Shown: piece by piece, positions 1-8,694 of the stretch
How positions within the stretch are numbered: the stretch's first letter is position 1
Layout: every line of letters begins with the position of its first letter
Source of the DNA: Deltaproteobacteria bacterium
GTDB lineage: Bacteria > Myxococcota_A > Polyangia > Haliangiales > Haliangiaceae
Direction: 5' to 3'
NCBI GenBank assembly: GCA_025353585.1
Contig: JANXOM010000312.1
Coordinates: 1 to 64,000 of the forward strand
DNA: 64,000 nt
Program-made: the position numbers and the translations under genes
Notes under the pieces: model-generated
Told to the model about the DNA's origin: nothing
The model's database searches: none
The model's input: the letters and a program-made list of their open reading frames with translations, nothing else

Positions 1-267
1 CGCGCTGCGTGTAGAGCTGCTCGAACTCCATCTGCTTGCCGACGGTCTTGAGCGCCTCGGAGAACTTCGCGAGGAAGAGCTCCTCGAACGTGGACTGCTG
101 TGACGCGCGCACGCAGCCGATCGACGTGCTCCGCGTGGCGCAGTCGATCGGCTGCGTGCGCGCGTCACAGCAGTCCACGTTCGAGGAGCTCTTCCTCGCG
201 AAGTTCTCCGAGGCGCTCAAGACCGTCGGCAAGCAGATGGAGTTCGAGCAGCTCTACACGCAGCGCG
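1..267. repeat. Perfect 125-bp inverted repeat at the window edge
   Basis: Bases 1-125 are the exact reverse complement of 143-267, with a 17-base spacer (126-142). The right arm reads in frame as flotillin-like protein; the left arm is the same coding sequence turned round, so the open frame that begins at base 36 carries about 30 nonsense residues. A perfect fold-back inside a coding sequence at a sequence end is typical of an assembly or amplification artefact. A genuine inversion is possible but less likely. Confidence 0.9.
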
Positions 268-2009
268 ATCATTTCAAGGATCGGATCATCCAGGTCATCG
301 GCAAGGACCTCAACGGCTACGTCCTCGACGACTGCGCGATCGACTTCCTCGAGCAGACGCCGCTCGACATCCTCGATCCCGCCAACGTCCTCGACGCGCT
401 CGGCATCCGCAAGATCACCGAGATCACGACGGGCGCGAACATCGATACGAACCAGCTCAAGCAGCGCGAGCGCATGGAGCTCGGCAAGCAGAACCTGACC
501 TCCGACGAGGCCATCTTCCGCTTCGAGCAGCAGCGCTCCGAGGCCGAGGCAAAGAAGAACAAGGAAATCGCGATCGCGAACGCGCGCGAGCAGAACGAGG
601 CGAACCGCTTCCAGCTCGAGGAGGAGAAGCGCACGCACGTCGAGCGGCAGCGCGCCGAGGAGGCCATCCAGATGGCCGAGCAGGCCAAGCTCCGCTCGGT
701 GCAGGTCTCCGAGCAGGGCCGCATCCGCGAGGTCGAGGTCGAGAAGGTGCGCGTCAGCAAGGCGCATGACCTCGAGGAGGTCGGCCGGCAGCGCGAGGTC
801 GAGCTGACGAACATCGACAAGGAGAAGGCGCTCGAGGTCGAGCGGCGCTCGATCGCGGACATCATCCGCGCCCGCATCGCCGTCGACAAGACGGTGGCTG
901 TCGAGGAAGAGGCCATCAAGGACCTCCGCATGGACGCCGATGCCAAGCGCCACAAGCAGATGACGATCACCAACGCCGAGGCCGCGGCGCAGGAGCTGTT
1001 CATCAAGGACATCAAGCAGGCGGAGGCGCAGCAGCAGGTCGCCACCGCCACCGCGAAGAAGCAGATCATCCTGGCCGACGCCGCGATGGAGGCGAGCGAC
1101 AAGGAGGCGCGGGCGATGATCCGCCGCGCCGAGGGCACGCAGGCCGAGGCGGCGGCGGAGGGCCTCGCCCACGTGCGCGTCAAGGAGGCCGACGCGATCG
1201 CCCACGAGAAGCAGGGCATGGTCGAGGCGCGCATCCGCGAGGCGCAGGTCGCCGTCACCGAAAAGGAAGGCGTGGTCATCGCCGAAAACGTGCGGCGCAA
1301 GGCGCTCGCCGAGGCGCAGGGCCGCGAGGCCGAGGCCATCGCCATCGAGAAGACCGGGCTCGCGCAGGCCGTCGGCAAGCGCGAGGGGCTGCTCGCCGAG
1401 GTGACGGCGAAGCAGGCGGAGGCGGGCGCGATCGAGGCCCGCATGATGGCGGAGGCCCACGGCATCGCCGAGAAGGCGAACGCGATGAAGCAGCTCGACG
1501 GCCAGGCGCGCGAGCACGAGGAGTACCGGCTGCGCCTCGACAACGATCGCGTGATCGCCCTCGAGCAGATCAAGGCGCGCGTGCTGATGACCGAGCAGCA
1601 GGCCAAGGTCATGGCCGAGGCGATGACGCATGCCGACATCAAGATCGTCGGCGGCGACGGCCAGTTCTTCGACCGGTTCGTGCGGGCGGTGTCGCTCGGC
1701 AGCTCGATCGACGGCGTCGTCGAGAACAGCGCGGTCGCGCGCAAGATGCTCGGTGACTACGGCGGCGGGGACGGCGGCGGCAATGGGAGCGGCGGCGGCG
1801 GCGGGCGCGCGAAGCTCCTCGCCGACGTCAAGGACATGGTCCGCGCGGCGAGCGGCAACGGCGGCGCGGCGGCGGCGGGCGACAACGCCACGGTCTCCCA
1901 CCTGCTCGCGAGCCTGATGACCAAGGCCGACGACGCGCAGAAGAACAAGCTCAAGGCCCTCCTCGAGCAGGCCCGGCAGCTCGGCGCCACCGACGACAAG
2001 GTGAGCTGA
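126..2009 (+). CDS. Flotillin-like SPFH/band-7 protein, 5'-truncated
   Basis: Genuine coding sequence begins about base 126, where the fold-back arm ends; roughly the first half of the SPFH domain and any membrane anchor are missing. The remaining ~627 residues have the end of the SPFH fold (TFEELFLAKFSEAL, then LDALGIRKITEIT), a very long Ala/Glu/Lys/Arg-rich coiled coil, a Gly-rich stretch near bases 1762-1806 and a polar tail. This matches bacterial flotillins (YqiK/FloT type), which form membrane-bound scaffold rings. The gene lies 7 bases before a giant AAA+ ATPase, so the two are probably one operon. An open frame from base 36 includes the artefactual arm and should not be used. Family call firm; the biological partner and substrate are unknown. 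Confidence 0.85.
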   Translation: MLRVAQSIGCVRASQQSTFEELFLAKFSEALKTVGKQMEFEQLYTQRDHFKDRIIQVIGKDLNGYVLDDCAIDFLEQTPLDILDPANVLDALGIRKITEITTGANIDTNQLKQRERMELGKQNLTSDEAIFRFEQQRSEAEAKKNKEIAIANAREQNEANRFQLEEEKRTHVERQRAEEAIQMAEQAKLRSVQVSEQGRIREVEVEKVRVSKAHDLEEVGRQREVELTNIDKEKALEVERRSIADIIRARIAVDKTVAVEEEAIKDLRMDADAKRHKQMTITNAEAAAQELFIKDIKQAEAQQQVATATAKKQIILADAAMEASDKEARAMIRRAEGTQAEAAAEGLAHVRVKEADAIAHEKQGMVEARIREAQVAVTEKEGVVIAENVRRKALAEAQGREAEAIAIEKTGLAQAVGKREGLLAEVTAKQAEAGAIEARMMAEAHGIAEKANAMKQLDGQAREHEEYRLRLDNDRVIALEQIKARVLMTEQQAKVMAEAMTHADIKIVGGDGQFFDRFVRAVSLGSSIDGVVENSAVARKMLGDYGGGDGGGNGSGGGGGRAKLLADVKDMVRAASGNGGAAAAGDNATVSHLLASLMTKADDAQKNKLKALLEQARQLGATDDKVS

Positions 2010-2016
2010 GGGCGCA

Positions 2017-5000
2017 GTGGTCTCCTCCTCGTCGGCTCCGCCGACCCGAAGTGAGCGAAGCGAACCAGGTCGTGACCGGAGCGCAGCTCCAGGCGACGCC
2101 GCTCTTGCGGGCGGTAAAGATCCCGACGCCGCCCTGTCGGGCGGAAATTATCAAGTCTTGCGCGCGCGACTCGGCGCGGCGGGCACCGAGCTCGCCCAGC
2201 GCGCCGATGGCCTGAACGCGCGGCGCAAGGCCCTCTTCGGCACGACCGAGCCGCAGCTCGTCGCCACCGAGCGCGTCCGGACCGACCACAACTGCGCGCC
2301 CGTCGACATCGTGGGCGTCGGCGAGCACCTGCTGCTCGGCTACAACGTCTTCCTCGGCCTCAAGGCCGAGACCAAGATCAGCGACGTCCTCGCGCTCCAC
2401 AAGTTCGAGGCGAACCCGGACGGCACCTTCGACACCGCGCCGCTCCCGGAGGACGCGCTCGGCGGGTTCCTCACGAGCGCCGAGCTCCAGCGCGACTTCG
2501 CGAACCTGTACCGCTACTACCGCGACGCGCGCCTGATCCAGCTCGTCAAGCGCGACACCCAGCTCCTCGCCGTGTTCCAGGCCGGCGCGACCAGGAAGGA
2601 CAACAAGGTCCTCCGCTGGCGCATCGAGCCCGACGGCAAGCTCGTCTATGTCGACGACCGCGGCGACCGCGACTACGCGCAGCTCGCGCCGCCGCCGTAC
2701 GACTTCGAGTGGCGCGAGGTCACGCGCGAGAACCAGGTCTCGGGCCGGCACCCGCACTACAACATCCTCGACGCGGTGTTCGTCGAGTGCGTTCACGGCG
2801 ATCTGACGATCAAGGTCGAGGACAACACGGAGACGGGGCAGGGCATCTACAGCGAGCCGGTCGACGACGCGAACCAGACGCTCGACGACGCGCGCATCTT
2901 CTATGCGCCCATCGGCAGCAAGCCGGGCGGCCTGATCGTCATGAAGCTCCTGCCGTTCCGCGAGACGGTGTGGCGCTACCTCGTGTTCGACGCGCGGTCG
3001 CGCAAGGTCGTGCGCGCCGATGGCATCGGGCAGGGCTGCCGCTCGCTCCCCGAGGATCACGGCATCGTCTTCCCCGGCGGCTACATGCTCGTCGGCGGTG
3101 AGCACAAGCTCTTCGATCACACCGCGCCATCCGGTGGTGCTGCCAGCCGCGGTCAACCCGCGGCGGGCGAGGGAGATCAATCGGACTACGTCCTCGAGCA
3201 CGAGCTGCGCTCGCCCAACGGCGAGGACGTCCTCTACGTCTATCACCGCGGGCGCGATGGGACGTACGTCCTCTATACGTACAATCTCATCGAGAAGGCC
3301 ATCGCCGCCCCGATCGAGTGCCGCGGCTACTCGCTGTTCGCCGACGGGCGCACCGTCATCATGCGCAACGCGTCCGCCGAGCCCGCGCGCGTGCATCCGA
3401 TGCAGGTGTGGCGCACGCCCTTCACCTCTGCGGAGTTTTCCGCGAGCGCGCCGACCGACGGCAGCTACCTCGGCAAGGTCGGCAACGCGGACCTCGTGCG
3501 TGGCCTCTCCGACGCGCTCGCCATCGCGCGCCTCGCGAACGCCGAGTCGCCGCAGCGGACCACGTTCGACGACATCCTCACGCTGACCACGCGCGCCTCC
3601 GATGCGTACTACTGGCTCGGCCACGCCGACGCCGGCGACATCAAGGGCGCCGTCGCCGAGGTCCGACGCGTCGCGAAGCTCATCCTCGACGAGTACGACA
3701 AGGTCGTCGCCCTCGAGGCCGAGGCCCGGCGCGTACTCGCCGAGGTCGAGGCAAAGGTCGCCGAGCGCCTGACCGCGACGCGCTCCGAGGGCTTCGATCG
3801 CGTCGACGCGTTCCTCGACGCGCTGACCTCGCTCCGCAGCCTGCGCGGCGAGCTCATCACGAAGAAGGACGTGCGCTTCATCGACCTCACCCGCCTCGCG
3901 GCCCTCGAGGGCGAGGTCACGGCCGCGTTCGAGCGGGTGACGGTGGATTGCGCGGCCGTTCTGGCGAAGGGCGACGCGTTCGGCGAGCTCGTGACGCGCG
4001 CCGATACGCTCGCGGTGCGGGTCGGCGAGCTCCAGACCGCCGCGCTCGTGAGGGACATCCGCGTGGAGATCGATCGCGTCGCGACCGGCGTGGATCTCCT
4101 CGGCGGCGTGATCGGCTCGCTCAAGATCGCCGACACGACGAAGCGCACGTCGATCCTCGAGAACATCACGGACGCGTTCGGGCGCGTGAACCGCGCGCGC
4201 GCGACGATCGAGGGCCGCTACCGCGAGCTCGCGACGAAGGAGGGCCGCGCGGAGTTCGGCGCGCAGGTGAAGCTGCTCGCGCAGAGCGTGGCGTCGGGCC
4301 TCGCGCAGTGCGATACGCCGGAGCGCTGCGACGCCGAGCTGACGCGGCTTCTGGTCCAGCTCCAGGAGCTCGAGGGGCGGTTCGCCGACATCGACGAGCT
4401 GACGGCCGAGCTCGTCGTCAAGCGCGAGGAGATCGTGGAGGCGGTCGGCGCGAAGAAGCAGCTGCTCGCGGCGGAGCGGCAGCGGCGGTCCGGCAACCTC
4501 GCGAAGGCGGCGACGCGGATCATCGAGGGCGTGGCCCGGCGCGCGACGCAGCTCGCCACGGCCGACGAGGTCAACGCGTACTTCGCGTCCGACGCGATGG
4601 TGCAGAAGCTCCGCGACATCGCGGCCGAGCTCGGAGCGCTCGGCGACGCGGTCAAGGCGGACGAGCTCGAGTCGCGGCTCAAGGCCGCGCGACAGGACGC
4701 GCTCCGTGGGCAGCGCGACAAGGCGGACCTGTTCGAGGGCGGCGGCGGTGACTTGATTCGATTCGGCGAGCACCGGTTCTCGGTGAACACGCAGCCGCTC
4801 GAGCTGATGATCGTTCCGTACGAGGACGGCCTCGCGGTGCACCTGACCGGCACGGACTTCTACGAGCCGCTCGTGGACCCGCGCCTCGAGGCCGCGCGCG
4901 AGCTCTGGTCGCAGGACCTGCCGAGCGAGTCGGCGACCGTGTACCGCGGCGAGTACCTCGCGGCGAGCGTCCTCGCGGACGCCGACGCGGGCAAGGCGGG

Positions 5001-7548
5001 GCTGACGCGCGCGGCGCTGGTGGACGCGGCGCGGACCGGCACGCTCGAAGAGATCCTGCGGGCAGCGGCGCAGACGCGCTACGACGAGGGCTACGAGCGC
5101 GGCGTGCACGACGCCGATGCCGCGAAGATCCTCGAGCGCCTGCTGGCGATGCGCGAGGGCGCGGGGCTGCTCGCCCATCCGGCCGCGGCGCGGGCGCTCG
5201 GCGTCCTGTACTGGGCCTCGGCGAGCGCCGATCCGGGTTCGCGCGATCGCTGGCAGCGCGCGGCGAGGAGCCTCGCGCGCCTCGCCGACGTGCTCGGGGA
5301 GCGCGGCGGGCGCGGCGTCCTCGCCGATGACCTCGCGCGCGGCATCGCGAAATTCGTCAAGCGCGAGGAGCTCGCCGGATCGTTCACGGCGGGCGACGTC
5401 ACGCGCGCGGCCACGTACCTGGTGCACGAGCTCGCCGCCGCGGCGCCGCGCTTTGTCACGAGCGGCGGGGCGGCCGCGGTCGTCGACGCGCTGTACGCCG
5501 AGCTGGCCGCCCGCGGGGCCCGGGTCGCGTTCGACGAGGATCTCGCCGCGCTCGCCGGTGCGCCCGCGGCCGCGCTCGCGCTCGCGCGCGCCTGGGTCGA
5601 CGGCATCGTGGCCACGCGCCCCGAGTACGCCGGCGCCTCCATCGAAGCGGCGGCGCTCCTGGCCACGCCGGGCCTGCCGCGCGAGACGTCGAGCGCGCTC
5701 GTCGAGACGACGGTCACCGGGCTGCTCGGTCGGCACGCGCGCATCACCGGCGGCGCGCTGACGTTCCGCCTCGACGAGCTGAGCGCGCGCCTCGACCAGT
5801 TCCGCGCCGAGGTCGTGCCCGCGTTCCGGGCTCATCGCGCCGTGCGGATCGAGATCGCCGAGCGCGAGCGCAAGCGGCTGCGGATCGGCGAGCTGACGCC
5901 GCGCGTGATGTCGTCGTTCGTCCGCAACCAGCTCATCGACCAGGCGTACCTGCCGCTCGTCGGTGCGAACCTCGCCAAGCAGCTCGGCGCGGCGGGCGCG
6001 AACAAGCGCACGGATCAGATGGGCATGCTGCTGCTCGTCTCGCCGCCCGGCTACGGCAAGACGACGTTGATGGAGTACGTCGCGGCGCGGCTCGGCCTCG
6101 CGTTCGTCAAGGTGAACGGTCCGGCGCTCGGACACGGCGTCACGTCCCTCGATCCCGCCGACGCGCCGAACGCGACCGCGCGCGAGGAGATCGAGAAGGT
6201 CAGCTTCGCGCTCGAGATGGGCACGAACGTGATGCTCTACCTCGACGACATCCAGCACACGTCGCCGGAGCTCCTGCAGAAGTTCATCTCGCTCTGCGAC
6301 GCGCAGCGCAAGATCGAGGGCGTGTGGCGGGGCAAGACGCGCACGTACGACCTGCGCGGCAAGAAGCTGTGCGTGGTCATGGCCGGCAACCCGTACACCG
6401 AGAGCGGCGAGACGTTCCGCATCCCCGACATGCTCGCGAACCGCGCCGACGTCTACAACCTCGGCGACGTGCTCTCGGGCAAGACGGACGCGTTCGCGCT
6501 GTCCTTCCTCGAGAACGCGCTGACCTCGTCCCCGACGCTGGCGCCGCTCGCCACGCGCGAGCTGTCGGATGTCTACAAGATCATCCGCATGGCCAAGGGC
6601 GAGCCCATCCCGACGACGGAGCTCGCGTACGGCTACTCCGGCATCGAGCTCGCGGAGATCCTCGCCGTGATCCGGCACCTGTTCGTCGCGCAGGAGACGC
6701 TGCTCGCCGTCAACGCCGAGTACATCCGCTCGGCCGCCCAGGCCGACGCGTATCGCACCGAGCCGCCGTTCAAGCTGCAGGGCAGCTACCGCAACATGAA
6801 CAAGATCGCCGAGAAGGTGGTCTCGGCGATGACGGCCCAGGAGCTCGACGCGCTCGTCGACGACCACTACCGCAACGAGTCGCAGACGCTGACGACGGCC
6901 GCGGAGCAAAATCTGTTGAAGCTCGCCGAGCTCCGCAAGCGTCTGTCGCCGGAGCGGGCGGCGCGGTGGGGCGAGATCAAGGGCGAGTACCTGCGGCAGC
7001 GGCGGCAGGGCGGCGGTGACGCCGATCCGGTGACGCGGCTCGTCGGCACGCTGACGGGCCTCGGCGCCGATCTGACGGCGGGCTTCGGCACGCTGCGCGA
7101 CACGATCGGCGGCTCGAAGCCCGAGGAGCTGACGCGCGAGGTGCGCGAGCTGCGGGAGGCCTTGCTCCGGGCGCTGCTGAAGTCGTCGGCGGACGCGGCG
7201 CAGCGCGATCCGGAAGGCTGGCTCGGCCCGCGCCTCGATGCGCTCGCCGAGGGCCTCAAGCGCCAGGCGCAAGCGCACGTGATGCAGGCGCAAGCCGCCA
7301 CGCAAGCGGCGACGATGCACGCCGAGCAGACCGCGGCGGCGGCGCAGGCCACCGCGAAGGGCTCGATGGTCATCGACGCGGAGAAGCTGCTGTCTCAGGT
7401 GCGCCGCCTCGAGCAATCGCTCGGTCCGGTGATCAGCGCGGCGGCGGATCAGCGCGGCGGCGACACGCTGCTCGCGAACAAGATGGTGCAGATCATCGAG
7501 CTGCTCGAGCAACTCGACGCGCGCCTCGAAGGAGCAAGACCAAGATGA
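2017..7548 (+). CDS. Giant AAA+ ATPase of the 'DNA repair ATPase' family (1843 aa)
   Basis: GTG start 4 bases after a GAGGG, 7 bases past the flotillin stop. The first ~500 residues are a conserved beta-rich region (LGYNVFLGL, VHPMQVWRTPF). About 540-900 is predominantly helical, probably coiled coil. An AAA+ domain follows with Walker A PPGYGKTT near residue 1345, Walker B VMLYLDD near 1405-1411 and a sensor-1-like VVMAGNP. The last ~250 residues are helical, with Ala/Gln-rich runs. The family is labelled 'DNA repair ATPase' in databases; I know of no firm experimental basis. Being next to a flotillin suggests a membrane-linked remodelling machine (inference). Two low-complexity inserts carry short DNA palindromes: residues ~8-45, and ~370-388 at bases 3127-3180. 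Conserved sequence starts only near residue 45, so the true start could be further downstream. Confidence 0.85.
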   Translation: MVSSSSAPPTRSERSEPGRDRSAAPGDAALAGGKDPDAALSGGNYQVLRARLGAAGTELAQRADGLNARRKALFGTTEPQLVATERVRTDHNCAPVDIVGVGEHLLLGYNVFLGLKAETKISDVLALHKFEANPDGTFDTAPLPEDALGGFLTSAELQRDFANLYRYYRDARLIQLVKRDTQLLAVFQAGATRKDNKVLRWRIEPDGKLVYVDDRGDRDYAQLAPPPYDFEWREVTRENQVSGRHPHYNILDAVFVECVHGDLTIKVEDNTETGQGIYSEPVDDANQTLDDARIFYAPIGSKPGGLIVMKLLPFRETVWRYLVFDARSRKVVRADGIGQGCRSLPEDHGIVFPGGYMLVGGEHKLFDHTAPSGGAASRGQPAAGEGDQSDYVLEHELRSPNGEDVLYVYHRGRDGTYVLYTYNLIEKAIAAPIECRGYSLFADGRTVIMRNASAEPARVHPMQVWRTPFTSAEFSASAPTDGSYLGKVGNADLVRGLSDALAIARLANAESPQRTTFDDILTLTTRASDAYYWLGHADAGDIKGAVAEVRRVAKLILDEYDKVVALEAEARRVLAEVEAKVAERLTATRSEGFDRVDAFLDALTSLRSLRGELITKKDVRFIDLTRLAALEGEVTAAFERVTVDCAAVLAKGDAFGELVTRADTLAVRVGELQTAALVRDIRVEIDRVATGVDLLGGVIGSLKIADTTKRTSILENITDAFGRVNRARATIEGRYRELATKEGRAEFGAQVKLLAQSVASGLAQCDTPERCDAELTRLLVQLQELEGRFADIDELTAELVVKREEIVEAVGAKKQLLAAERQRRSGNLAKAATRIIEGVARRATQLATADEVNAYFASDAMVQKLRDIAAELGALGDAVKADELESRLKAARQDALRGQRDKADLFEGGGGDLIRFGEHRFSVNTQPLELMIVPYEDGLAVHLTGTDFYEPLVDPRLEAARELWSQDLPSESATVYRGEYLAASVLADADAGKAGLTRAALVDAARTGTLEEILRAAAQTRYDEGYERGVHDADAAKILERLLAMREGAGLLAHPAAARALGVLYWASASADPGSRDRWQRAARSLARLADVLGERGGRGVLADDLARGIAKFVKREELAGSFTAGDVTRAATYLVHELAAAAPRFVTSGGAAAVVDALYAELAARGARVAFDEDLAALAGAPAAALALARAWVDGIVATRPEYAGASIEAAALLATPGLPRETSSALVETTVTGLLGRHARITGGALTFRLDELSARLDQFRAEVVPAFRAHRAVRIEIAERERKRLRIGELTPRVMSSFVRNQLIDQAYLPLVGANLAKQLGAAGANKRTDQMGMLLLVSPPGYGKTTLMEYVAARLGLAFVKVNGPALGHGVTSLDPADAPNATAREEIEKVSFALEMGTNVMLYLDDIQHTSPELLQKFISLCDAQRKIEGVWRGKTRTYDLRGKKLCVVMAGNPYTESGETFRIPDMLANRADVYNLGDVLSGKTDAFALSFLENALTSSPTLAPLATRELSDVYKIIRMAKGEPIPTTELAYGYSGIELAEILAVIRHLFVAQETLLAVNAEYIRSAAQADAYRTEPPFKLQGSYRNMNKIAEKVVSAMTAQELDALVDDHYRNESQTLTTAAEQNLLKLAELRKRLSPERAARWGEIKGEYLRQRRQGGGDADPVTRLVGTLTGLGADLTAGFGTLRDTIGGSKPEELTREVRELREALLRALLKSSADAAQRDPEGWLGPRLDALAEGLKRQAQAHVMQAQAATQAATMHAEQTAAAAQATAKGSMVIDAEKLLSQVRRLEQSLGPVISAAADQRGGDTLLANKMVQIIELLEQLDARLEGARPR

Positions 7549-8156
7549 AGCTCGCCATCACGACCGCGATCACGCTGCTCGCCGCGAGCTCGGGCGCGCG
7601 GGCCGACACCCCGAGCCGCTGCGCCGTCTCCGTCGAGACCAAGGCCGACAGGGGCCGCACGACCGGCAAGGTCACCACGCTCGACGGGAAACCCGACCAG
7701 CGGGACGTCCACGTCGATGACGGCAAGGCCGGGCTCGACTTCACGCTGCGCGCGCAGCTCACGCCGTTCGCGGTCGGCGACACGATCACCGTCACCTACG
7801 CGTGCGGTGGCTGGGGCCACTACTGCGACGCGCGCATCGACGACGCGAAGGGCGAGCCGCTGATCCTCGCGATGGGGCTCGGCGGGGATGCCCTCGCGGC
7901 GGGGTGGACGAGCGCGCGCGGCAAGGTGCTCGAGGAGCGCCAGAACCCGAACACCGAGAACAAGTCGATCGAGCGGACCTACGCGCTGGTGCTCACGAAG
8001 GGTAAGGTCTCGGCGACCGTCACGCCCGGCGCGTGCGTCACGATCAAGGACGGCGCCACGACGTGGTTCGCCGGCGGCAGCGCGCACGCGTGGGAAGGCG
8101 AGCGGCCGCCCGAGGGTGTGGACTCTCAGATGTACGGGTTGATCAGAAAGCGCTGA
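7545..8156 (+). CDS. Small secreted protein of unknown function
   Basis: 203 residues; the ATG overlaps the ATPase stop codon (ATGA), implying translational coupling. Residues 1-20 form a clear Sec signal peptide ending in ARA. The mature part has four Cys (RCAV, YACGG, HYCDA, GACVT) compatible with two disulfides in an exported beta-rich domain. I recognise no family. Its position makes it the third gene of the flotillin/ATPase operon, so it may act on the outer face of the same membrane site (inference). Confidence 0.75.
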   Translation: MKLAITTAITLLAASSGARADTPSRCAVSVETKADRGRTTGKVTTLDGKPDQRDVHVDDGKAGLDFTLRAQLTPFAVGDTITVTYACGGWGHYCDARIDDAKGEPLILAMGLGGDALAAGWTSARGKVLEERQNPNTENKSIERTYALVLTKGKVSATVTPGACVTIKDGATTWFAGGSAHAWEGERPPEGVDSQMYGLIRKR

Positions 8157-8165
8157 CCCGTTCGA

Positions 8166-8564
8166 TCAATGTCCGCCGCCCGGCGGGGTGCCGCCCGCGC
8201 CGCCCGTGCCGCCCGGCGTCATGCCGCCGTTACCGCCGGTGCCACCGGGCGTGGTGCCCGGCGTGCCGCTCGGGCCGCGCGGCGTGGTGCCGCCGTTGCT
8301 CCCCGTGCCGTTGCCCGTGCCGCCCGAGCCGCGTCCCGAGCCCGTGCCGGGACCCGGCGAGCGGTTGCCCGAGCCGTTGCCGGAGCCCGCGCCGGGGCGC
8401 ATGCCGCTGCCCGAGCCGCGGCCGCTGCTGCCCGAGCCGACCTGGGTCGGGGAGCCCGTGTCGTCGGCCTGCGACGTATCGAAGCCGACGAACGCGAGCG
8501 TGGTCACCGCAGACAGCGCGACCGCGAGGATGGAGGCGAGGCGAGTGCTCTTGGTGGTGGTCAT
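8166..8564 (-). CDS. Gly/Ser/Pro-rich secreted low-complexity protein
   Basis: 132 residues from the ATG at 8564 (a GTG at 8573 is an alternative). A signal-peptide-like N-terminus (TRLASILAVALSAVTTLAF) is followed by an almost pure Gly/Ser/Thr/Pro/Asn tail with repeats such as GSGNGSGN and TPGGTGG. A TTAGGT hexamer seven bases upstream of the ATG fits the leaderless promoter pattern of this window and favours that start. Similar Gly-rich exported peptides are common in myxobacteria; function unknown. It converges with the secreted-protein gene ending at 8156. A Pro-rich open frame on the opposite strand (8188-8577) is its shadow. Confidence 0.6.
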   Translation of the reverse strand: MTTTKSTRLASILAVALSAVTTLAFVGFDTSQADDTGSPTQVGSGSSGRGSGSGMRPGAGSGNGSGNRSPGPGTGSGRGSGGTGNGTGSNGGTTPRGPSGTPGTTPGGTGGNGGMTPGGTGGAGGTPPGGGH

Positions 8565-8681
8565 GCGAAGCACCTAAGCAACACGCGTGCGCGCCGCCAG
8601 AGCCCTCGGGGTGGCTGTGGCGATCCGAACGGGCGTCGGTCGCGTGCGCGCATGCCCGGTGTCGCCGGCGCGCGCATCGGC

Positions 8682-8687
8682 TATGGT
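8682..8687 (+). promoter_or_regulatory. -10-like TATGGT, leaderless type
   Basis: TATGGT lies seven bases upstream of the GTG at 8695, placing the expected transcript start at or next to the start codon. It favours that GTG over upstream ATGs. Confidence 0.5.
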
Positions 8688-8694
8688 CGCCGCC

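Noticed and set aside
1951-7512. Minus-strand open frame of 1853 codons opposite the giant ATPase
   Set aside because: Its translation is dominated by Arg, Leu, Asp, Glu and Val with no domain, and mirrors the codon bias of the plus-strand gene, which has clear Walker motifs. GC-rich antisense shadow.
8188-8577. Pro-rich plus-strand open frame
   Set aside because: It is the antisense of the Gly-rich secreted protein, which has a signal peptide on the minus strand.
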